From positions 1-5,106 of the forward strand of contig JANXUW010000509.1 in assembly GCA_025351985.1 (NCBI GenBank): a stretch of 5,106 nucleotides of DNA, in the 5' to 3' direction. This document shows, one piece after another, positions 1 to 5,106 of the stretch. Under the pieces are notes generated by a model, which made no database searches, was not told the origin of the DNA, and saw only the letters and a list, made by a program, of their open reading frames with translations. The translations under genes were made by a program, and so were the position numbers. Within the stretch, counting starts at the first letter, position 1; each line of letters opens with the position of its first letter. Source of the DNA: Pseudolysobacter sp. GTDB lineage: Bacteria; Pseudomonadota; Gammaproteobacteria; Xanthomonadales; Rhodanobacteraceae.

Positions 1-141
1 GCGCCCGAACAGTTTCGCAATGCCGATGTGACCGTGGCGACCGACATCTATCAGTTCGGTGTGTTGTGTTATCGCGTGCTGACCGGGCGGCTGCCGTACC
101 GCGCCGATCCGAGCGATACGTATGCGTGGTCGCGCGCGGTA
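1..141 (+). repeat. Highly conserved paralogous kinase C-lobe segment (second copy at 2649-2789)
   Basis: These 47 codons align without gaps to bases 2649-2789 in the downstream gene; 44 of 47 residues are identical (differences Val/Ala, Tyr/Phe and Arg/Ala). At DNA level the longest exact match is 26 bases (16-41 with 2664-2689), followed by 17 more identical bases (43-59 with 2691-2707). Among the 44 identical residues about 16 codons differ synonymously, counted by eye. The similarity is therefore held by protein-level selection after an old duplication and is not a recent DNA copy. The alignment stays ungapped through the kinase end and the membrane helix. Confidence 0.8.
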
Positions 142-1872
142 TCGGAAGACGATCCGCTGAAACTGCGACTCGCGTTGACCGAAGATGGCAGTGGCGACAA
201 CACCTTCACTGCGCCCGGCCGTTTGCGCTTGCGTCGCTCGATCAGCGGCGATCTCGACGCAATCCTGCGCAAGGCGATGGCGAAATCGCCGGGCGATCGT
301 TATCAATCGATGGATGCGCTGGCGGCGGATCTCAATGCATTTCTCGACGGCCGCCCGATCAGCGCGCGACAGATGGGCGCGCTATTTTACGCGTGGCGTT
401 TTGTCGTGCGCCGACCGATCGCATCGAGTGCTGCGTTGCTCGCGATTCTCGGACTGATCGCGACCACCTTGATTGCCGTGCGCCAAGCCGAAATGAAGGC
501 GCACGAAGCCGAGCGCGCAAATACCGAAGCGAAACACGCCGCTGCGGTCGCGGATTTTCTGATCGGCCTGTTCAAGGTTTCCGATCCGGGCGTCAATCGC
601 GGCGAGAAACTCAACGCGAATGAGATTCTCGCGCGTGGCGCGAAGCAGATCGAACATGAATTCATCGATCAACCCGATCAGCGCATGCGTCTGCAAACGG
701 TAATGGCCGAAGTGTATTCGGCGATGGGCGATTACCCGCGCACGCGTCCGCTGCTCGAACAGGCGATCGCGACATTGCACAGCCAGCCAACACCGGATCG
801 CGCCGCGCTCGGCCACAATCTGCAGTTGCTTGGCTGGCTGAACTCGCAGCAGAACAATCGTGACAGTGCGCTGGCGATGTTCGCCGAAGCGGAATCGCTG
901 CTGACCGGCATCGATTCGCCCGGCGCGCAGGATGATCTCGTACGCTTGTATCTGCATCGCGGGCTGACGTTGTTGTGGCACGGCGACGACTACAAACCTG
1001 CCGAGATCGATATACGCAAGGCGCTTGCGCTGGCGGAAAAAACGCGTGATATCGACAGCGAAATGGCCGCGCTCGCGCACCAGCATCTCGGCATGGTGAT
1101 GAGCTTCATGGGCGACCAGATCGGCTGCAAGGCAGAAGCTGAAATCGCGTTGAAAATCTATCGACGCACGCTCGGCGAAGATCACCCCGATACGCTGGCG
1201 GCAGCAGCAAACGTCGGCTGGAGCCGCGCTCAGGTCGGCGATCTTGAAGGCAGCCGCACGATGTTGCTGGACGTGACCGAACGCCAGCGTCGCGTGCTCG
1301 GCGAATCCAACAACGGCAACGGCAAGGCGCTCAATCAACTCGGCATGGTGGAAATGCGGCTCGGACTTTACGATCAGGCGATCGTGCATTTTCTGGCATC
1401 GGAGGCGGTGTATCGTCGTGAGTTCGGCGAGCATTACGCCTATCTGGCGATGCCGGTCATTTTCAATCGCGGTCGCGCGCTGCTCGCGCAAGACAAGTTT
1501 GCCGAGGCGCTGGAAATATTCGAGCAATCGCTGGCCGAACGTCGCGCGGACTTGCCGCCCGATAATCCGGAGCTGGGCGAATCGCTGATGTTCATGGCCG
1601 AAGCGTTGACCCATCTCGGACGCGCGCCGGAAGCTGTTGCAAACGCCACAGAGGCGGTCAGGATTTTCCGCAAAAGTCCGCAAGGCGATCCGCTCGATCT
1701 CTCACGCGCACTGATGCGATTGGGCATTGCGCAAAAAGCATCTGGCAAATCGGATCAGGCGCATGTCTCTTGGCACGAGTCGGCCGAAATCGCCAACCGG
1801 AAATCGCTGGACGATTCGTGGATGGCGACGAATCTACGTGAGCGCCTGAAGGAAATGGATCCGAGCCTATGA
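1..1872 (+). CDS. Transmembrane Ser/Thr protein kinase with C-terminal TPR sensor (5' end missing)
   Basis: The frame is open from base 1, so the first ATG-like codon in view (GTG at 28) is an internal Val and not the start; 623 residues are visible. They begin at the APE motif (residues 1-3), followed by the F-helix Asp in ATDIYQFG (D15) and the conserved C-lobe Arg (R100, in DRYQS). P-loop, catalytic Lys, HRD and DFG lie off the window. A hydrophobic helix at about 140-160, preceded by WRFVVRRP, indicates a cytoplasmic kinase and an outward C-terminus. An Ala/Glu-rich helix and the block VNRGEKLNANEILARGA follow. Nine TPR-like repeats come next, with equivalent Gly/Ala positions at about 236, 278, 321, 364, 406, 448, 491, 533 and 575, including a kinesin-light-chain-like GEDHPDT linker. 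Family knowledge: such kinases phosphorylate Ser/Thr of cytoplasmic partners. The ligand and substrate are unknown. The gene is the upstream partner of the paralogue it overlaps by 4 bases. Confidence 0.93.
   Translation, partial: APEQFRNADVTVATDIYQFGVLCYRVLTGRLPYRADPSDTYAWSRAVSEDDPLKLRLALTEDGSGDNTFTAPGRLRLRRSISGDLDAILRKAMAKSPGDRYQSMDALAADLNAFLDGRPISARQMGALFYAWRFVVRRPIASSAALLAILGLIATTLIAVRQAEMKAHEAERANTEAKHAAAVADFLIGLFKVSDPGVNRGEKLNANEILARGAKQIEHEFIDQPDQRMRLQTVMAEVYSAMGDYPRTRPLLEQAIATLHSQPTPDRAALGHNLQLLGWLNSQQNNRDSALAMFAEAESLLTGIDSPGAQDDLVRLYLHRGLTLLWHGDDYKPAEIDIRKALALAEKTRDIDSEMAALAHQHLGMVMSFMGDQIGCKAEAEIALKIYRRTLGEDHPDTLAAAANVGWSRAQVGDLEGSRTMLLDVTERQRRVLGESNNGNGKALNQLGMVEMRLGLYDQAIVHFLASEAVYRREFGEHYAYLAMPVIFNRGRALLAQDKFAEALEIFEQSLAERRADLPPDNPELGESLMFMAEALTHLGRAPEAVANATEAVRIFRKSPQGDPLDLSRALMRLGIAQKASGKSDQAHVSWHESAEIANRKSLDDSWMATNLRERLKEMDPSL
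1849..1872 (+). promoter_or_regulatory. Translational coupling junction between the two kinase genes
   Basis: The stop TGA (1870-1872) of the first kinase gene and the start ATG (1869-1871) of the second overlap as ATGA, the usual arrangement for termination-reinitiation. The upstream ribosome-binding signals are mediocre: AAGGA at 1849-1853 is 15 bases from the start, and a shorter GGA at 1857-1859 is 9 bases away. The second gene therefore probably depends on ribosomes finishing the first one, which would tie the amounts of the two kinases together. Overlap seen directly; coupling inferred. Confidence 0.75.
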
Positions 1873-4499
1873 GCAGGATCGATCCTCTGCGCTGGCAACG
1901 TCTGCGCGCCCTGCTCGATCAGGCGATGGATCAAGACGTTGCCGCGCGTGCGGTATTCGTCGCTGGGTTGCAGGGCGATGACGCCGAGTTGCGCGATGAT
2001 CTGCAGCGGCTGCTGATCCAGCACGCGCGCGATGAAGAACACAGCTCGCTCGATCCGTATGCCGTGATGGCGCCGCTGATCCTCGGCGCAACCGAAATCA
2101 ATGCGGAAGAAGATCGCATCGGTCAGCAGATCGGCGTGTATCGCCTGCTGCGTTTGATCGGCAGCGGCGGCATGGGCAGCGTGTATCTGGCCGAGCGCAG
2201 CACCGATAATTTTTTGCAGCGCGTGGCGCTGAAAGTGATTCGCGGCGAAGTCGCGACCGCCGCAGCGCGCGAACGGTTTGAACGCGAGCGGCAGATCCTC
2301 GCGCGCCTCGTGCATCCGCATATCGCGCCGCTTTACGATGGCGGACAGACGCCGGACGGCCAGCCGTTCTACACGATGGAATATGTCGATGGTCTGCCGA
2401 TCACCGAGTATTGCAATACACGACTGGACAACGTGCGGGCGCGCGTGAAATTGTTGATCGACATCGCCGGTGCGCTGGCGTGTGCGCATCAGAATCTGGT
2501 CGTGCATCGCGATATCAAACCGTCGAATATTCTTGTCACTGCCGAAGGTCGCGCCAAGCTGCTCGACTTCGGTATCGCCAAACCGGTGGGGGTCGGCGAT
2601 GCCGCATTGACGCACGCCGCGCTCGGGCCGATGACACCGGAATACGCCGCACCGGAACAATTCCGCAATGCCGATGTGACCGTGGCGACTGACATCTATC
2701 AGTTCGGCGCTTTATGTTTCCGCGTGCTTACGGGCGCGCTCCCCTACCGCGCTGATCCGAGCGATACCTACGCGTGGTCGCGCGCGGTTGCCGAAGAGGA
2801 ACCGCAAACCTTGCGTCGCGCATCGACCAATAACGATGCGCAAACCACCTCGCCCGCGCGTGAACAAACCCGTCGTGTGCGTCATCAGCTCAGCGACGAT
2901 CTCGATGCGATCGTGCGCAAGGCGTTGCAGAAATCGCCGGCGCAACGTTACGGTTCGATGGACGCGATGAGCACCGATCTGCAGGCGTTTCTCGATGGCC
3001 GTCCGGTCAGCGCGCGCACGGCCGGACCGATGTATTTCGCGTGGCGCGCAATCGCTCGCTGGCCGTATGTGAGCGGCGCGGCGTTTACAGCAGTGATCGC
3101 GTTGATCGCGCTGGTCTTGATCGCGCATCATCAGACCAATGTCGCGCGCCACGAAGCGACGCGTGCGAATTCGGTGGCAAAGTTTCTGATCGAAATGTTC
3201 CAGGTGGCGGATCCGTCGGTGAACCGCGGCGAACGTCTCAACGCGAACGAAATCCTCGCGCGCGGCGCGGCGCGCATCGATCATGATTTCGCCGACGACA
3301 GTACACAGCGCGCGGCGCTGCAGATGGTAATCGGCGAAGTATATTCGTCGCTCGGCGATTTTCCACGCGCGCGCAAACCGCTCGAAGGCGCGGTCGCGAG
3401 CTGGCGCGAAAGCCACGGCGACATCGACCTTGCCGACGGCCTGCGCGCGCTCGGCTGGATCGAATATCGGCAAGGCAATGCCACGGCGGCGCTGCAGCGC
3501 TGGGATGAAGCGATCGCGCTGCTCACGGGAAATTCGACGCGCGAGGCCGATACGCTCGCGCAGTTGCACAGCTATCGCGCGCTCGGGTTGCAGTCTTCCG
3601 CCGACAATCAGAATGCGCGGCAGGAGTTCAAGATTGCCTACGACTACGCCGAACGCGCCGGTGTGGCGAACAAGATTCGCGGCGCATCGATCCAGAACAA
3701 TCTCGGCCTGTTGCTGCGCGATCTCGATGACCTGCCCGCGGCAGAAATCGCGATGCGCAAGGCGATGGCGATCTATGGCCGCGAACTCGGCGAGGATCAT
3801 TTTCGCAGCATCACCAGTGCGCAAAATCTCGGCACCATCCTGCTCGATCAAAACCGCATCGACGAGGCGCAGCCGCTGATCGAGACTTCCAGCGTGCGCC
3901 TGCGCAAATTGTATGGCGAGGCGAATGCCGACTACGCCACGTCGATGAACATGCTCGGCAACGTGTTTCGTCTGCGCGGCGATGGCACGCGCGCGCTGGA
4001 AAGTTATGCGGCGTCGGAAACCGCGTTTCGCGCCGCGCTCGGCGACAAACACTGGTATGTGACCTGGCCGATTTTCAACAGCGGACAGACCTTGCTCGAT
4101 CAGCGCGATCCGGCCGCAGCACTGGAAAAATTCGATGTCGCGCTGGCGATCCGCAGTGCCGCGCTGGCGCCGGATCATCCCGCGGTGGCCGAGGCGTTGC
4201 AGGGTCGCAGCGAAGCGTTGTTCGGCCTGGGCCGCAACGATGAATCGCTGGCCGATGCGACGCAAGCGCTGTCCATTCGACGCGCCAAACTCAGCGGCGA
4301 TCACCCGGCGCTGATCCGCAGTTTGTGGCTGATCGGACACGTACATTTTCTGCGTGGCGAGACCGAAAGCGCGAAAAATTATTGGGACGAAGCCCTGCAA
4401 CGCGCCGAGCGCGCGTGGGGCAAGCAGCATGCGGATTTCAAGCGGCTGCTGAAAAACATCACCTATCCCGCGACGCGCGTACGCGATCCCGCCGACTAA
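1869..4499 (+). CDS. Transmembrane Ser/Thr protein kinase with TPR sensor domain (complete, 876 aa)
   Basis: A complete Hanks-type kinase. Residues 1-80 form a helical leader (RWQRLRALLDQA...) typical of this TPR-kinase family. The kinase domain spans about 88-376: P-loop GSGGMGSV (98-105), VALK Lys122, probable alpha-C Glu140, HRDIKPSN (Asp215, Lys217, Asn220), DFG (233-235), TPEYAAPEQ (256-264) and Asp275. All catalytic residues are present, and the HRD Arg makes it an RD kinase, usually controlled by activation-loop phosphorylation (Thr248 and Thr256 are candidates). One membrane helix lies at about 400-420, after Arg393 and Arg397, so the kinase is predicted inside and the C-terminus outside. 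Nine TPR-like repeats have equivalent positions 489, 529, 573, 613, 655, 697, 739, 781 and 823, the last six spaced exactly 42 residues apart. No Cys is seen after the membrane helix. The ATG at 1869 is preferred because the conserved leader begins there and it overlaps the upstream stop. Cue and substrate are unknown. Confidence 0.96.
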   Translation: MSRIDPLRWQRLRALLDQAMDQDVAARAVFVAGLQGDDAELRDDLQRLLIQHARDEEHSSLDPYAVMAPLILGATEINAEEDRIGQQIGVYRLLRLIGSGGMGSVYLAERSTDNFLQRVALKVIRGEVATAAARERFERERQILARLVHPHIAPLYDGGQTPDGQPFYTMEYVDGLPITEYCNTRLDNVRARVKLLIDIAGALACAHQNLVVHRDIKPSNILVTAEGRAKLLDFGIAKPVGVGDAALTHAALGPMTPEYAAPEQFRNADVTVATDIYQFGALCFRVLTGALPYRADPSDTYAWSRAVAEEEPQTLRRASTNNDAQTTSPAREQTRRVRHQLSDDLDAIVRKALQKSPAQRYGSMDAMSTDLQAFLDGRPVSARTAGPMYFAWRAIARWPYVSGAAFTAVIALIALVLIAHHQTNVARHEATRANSVAKFLIEMFQVADPSVNRGERLNANEILARGAARIDHDFADDSTQRAALQMVIGEVYSSLGDFPRARKPLEGAVASWRESHGDIDLADGLRALGWIEYRQGNATAALQRWDEAIALLTGNSTREADTLAQLHSYRALGLQSSADNQNARQEFKIAYDYAERAGVANKIRGASIQNNLGLLLRDLDDLPAAEIAMRKAMAIYGRELGEDHFRSITSAQNLGTILLDQNRIDEAQPLIETSSVRLRKLYGEANADYATSMNMLGNVFRLRGDGTRALESYAASETAFRAALGDKHWYVTWPIFNSGQTLLDQRDPAAALEKFDVALAIRSAALAPDHPAVAEALQGRSEALFGLGRNDESLADATQALSIRRAKLSGDHPALIRSLWLIGHVHFLRGETESAKNYWDEALQRAERAWGKQHADFKRLLKNITYPATRVRDPAD

Positions 4500-4530
4500 A
4501 AAACAAACGCAGGACACGCCTGCGTTTGTT
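4498..4530. terminator. Bidirectional intrinsic terminator between convergent genes
   Basis: A perfect 12-bp inverted repeat (4502-4513 pairing with 4519-4530) surrounds a 5-base loop (ACACG). The plus strand carries six A's at 4498-4503, so a minus-strand transcript ends its hairpin in a run of U, the classic intrinsic form; this serves the permease gene well. For plus-strand transcripts of the kinase pair the hairpin sits 2 bases after the stop codon, but the tail after it (GATTCATTG) is poor in U, with U's only in the 3' arm of the stem (TTTGTT). Termination in that direction may therefore be weaker. The A-run includes the last two bases of the kinase TAA stop (4497-4499). Bases 4531-4566 show nothing further that can be supported. 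Confidence 0.85.
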
Positions 4531-4566
4531 GATTCATTGCATCAACGCAGCAGCGCTGCCATGTGC

Positions 4567-5106
4567 TTACATCTCGCGCAACGCCGTCGTCACCGGCAGA
4601 CGCGCCGCACGCAACGCCGGATACAGGCCGCCGATAAACCCGATCGCCAGCGCCCATTTGATGCCGGTCCACAAAACCGATGGAGCAACCCTGAATTCGA
4701 ACGCGAGCTGGCCCGTGGTGCCGGCCGCCATCGTCGATGCGCTGTAGCCGTTGAATATCAGCCACGCCAAAAGTCCGCCAAGCGCTCCACCGATCAAGGC
4801 CAGCAGCATCGTCTCGAGCATTATCGCCACCACCACCGGCACGCTGCGAAAACCGATCGCACGCAAGGTCGCGATTTCGCGAGCACGCGTCGCGACCGCG
4901 GCAAACATCGTATTCAGTGCGCCGAAAATCGCACCAATCGCCATGATCACGCCGACCACGATACCGATGCCGGTGATGATCTTGGTCGTGCCTTCGGATT
5001 GCTTGCCGAAATAGTTCAAGGTGTTGTCGACATCGACCTGCAGGCGCGGATCGTTGGTCAGCGCATTCTTGAAAGCCTCGAACGCATCGCTGCCGGTCAG
5101 GCGCGC
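4567..5106 (-). CDS. FtsX/MacB-type ABC transporter permease, C-terminal part (5' end missing)
   Basis: The reading frame stays open to the right edge, so the TTG at 5019 is internal; 179 residues are visible, ending in LREM and TAA (4569-4567). Residues 1-42 (SDAFEAFKNAL..., NYFGKQSEGT) look like the end of the extracytoplasmic domain. Three membrane helices follow at about 43-66, 89-118 and 142-163. Between the first two lies the cytoplasmic segment TRAREIATLRAIGF (73-86), the hallmark of FtsX-superfamily permeases, where the permease contacts its ATPase. The tail PALRAARLPVTTALREM is also typical. Family knowledge: these permeases work with a MacB/LolD-like ATPase, often with an HlyD-type adaptor, in export or mechanotransmission in the inner membrane. 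Those partners would lie upstream on the minus strand, outside the window. The gene is convergent with the kinases and is followed directly by the terminator, so it is probably the last gene of its operon. The substrate cannot be told from this fragment. Confidence 0.93.
   Translation of the reverse strand, partial: ARLTGSDAFEAFKNALTNDPRLQVDVDNTLNYFGKQSEGTTKIITGIGIVVGVIMAIGAIFGALNTMFAAVATRAREIATLRAIGFRSVPVVVAIMLETMLLALIGGALGGLLAWLIFNGYSASTMAAGTTGQLAFEFRVAPSVLWTGIKWALAIGFIGGLYPALRAARLPVTTALREM

Noticed and set aside
28..30. GTG as the true start of the first kinase gene
   Set aside because: The preceding codons encode APEQFRNAD, matching the paralogue's APE motif exactly, so the protein must begin well upstream of the window.
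16..59. Recent gene conversion between the kinase genes (26- and 17-base exact matches to 2664-2707)
   Set aside because: Flanking codons for identical residues differ synonymously at roughly a third of positions, so strong protein constraint plus chance explains the short exact matches better than a recent copy event.
382..1683. 433-codon minus-strand open frame antisense to the first kinase gene
   Set aside because: Same codon-aligned artefact: it ends at the CTA Leu codon 382-384 of the kinase gene. The composition is a shadow and the sense strand clearly encodes the kinase and TPRs.
1755..2660. 301-codon minus-strand open frame across the kinase gene junction
   Set aside because: It is codon-aligned antisense to the second kinase over most of its length, runs out of frame into the first gene, and has no domain signature.
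2712..4517. 601-codon minus-strand open frame antisense to the second kinase gene
   Set aside because: Its codons lie exactly opposite the kinase codons, so it is interrupted only where the kinase uses TTA, CTA or TCA, which are rare in GC-rich genes. It ends exactly at a TTA Leu codon (2712-2714), and its product is an Arg/His/Ala/Gln-rich shadow with no recognisable domain.
4529..4559. Small inverted repeats after the terminator (4529-4545 and the palindrome 4550-4559)
   Set aside because: One has a 5-bp stem with a 7-base loop; the other is a loopless 10-base palindrome in GC-rich sequence. Both are expected by chance, with no flanking signal to support a function.
4325..5014. Plus-strand open frames at 4325-4747 and 4751-5014 near the right end
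   Set aside because: They are antisense or out of frame to the kinase end and the permease, run through the terminator, and give Arg/Ala- or Ile/Pro-rich translations. The minus-strand frame shows clear FtsX motifs.
5017..5019. TTG as the start of a short 150-residue permease
   Set aside because: The frame continues upstream without a stop to base 5106 in coherent sequence (SDAFEAFKNALTNDPRLQ), and FtsX-type permeases are normally more than twice this length.

Overview
The window is GC-rich bacterial DNA, almost fully coding, with a strong preference for G/C in third codon positions. The gene content is receptor-like Ser/Thr kinases with TPR sensors and an FtsX/MacB-type ABC permease. This mix fits a GC-rich proteobacterium, most likely Xanthomonadales/Lysobacterales (Rudaea/Dokdonella-like). 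That placement rests on the look of the protein families and is not proven here.

Layout: (1) Bases 1-1872, plus strand, hold the 3' part of a transmembrane Ser/Thr protein kinase. The window opens exactly at the APE motif that ends the activation segment, so the N-lobe and catalytic loop lie upstream of the window. (2) Bases 1869-4499, plus strand, hold a complete 876-residue paralogue. Its ATG overlaps the stop codon of the first gene (ATGA). (3) Bases 4498-4530 hold a perfect 12-bp hairpin next to an A-run, which reads as a shared terminator between convergent genes. (4) Bases 4567-5106, minus strand, hold the C-terminal part of an FtsX/MacB-type permease that runs off the right edge. The only non-coding stretch is the 67 bases from 4500 to 4566.

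The two kinases share one architecture: helical N-terminal segment (seen only in the second), cytoplasmic kinase domain, one membrane helix, juxtamembrane helix, a conserved 'VNRGE-LNANEILARGA' block, and nine TPR-like repeats predicted outside the cytoplasm. They are tandem paralogues translated from one message, probably reading an envelope or extracellular cue and signalling by phosphorylation. The kinase C-lobe is almost invariant between them (44 of the first 47 residues identical) although many synonymous positions differ. The TPR sensors have diverged. This suggests shared downstream targets with separate inputs.

No mobile element, CRISPR array, RNA gene or novel defence-type cassette is visible. 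The most interesting material is the kinase pair itself: the coupled duplication, a seven-residue (heptad-sized) length difference in the juxtamembrane helix, and an exact 42-residue TPR period.
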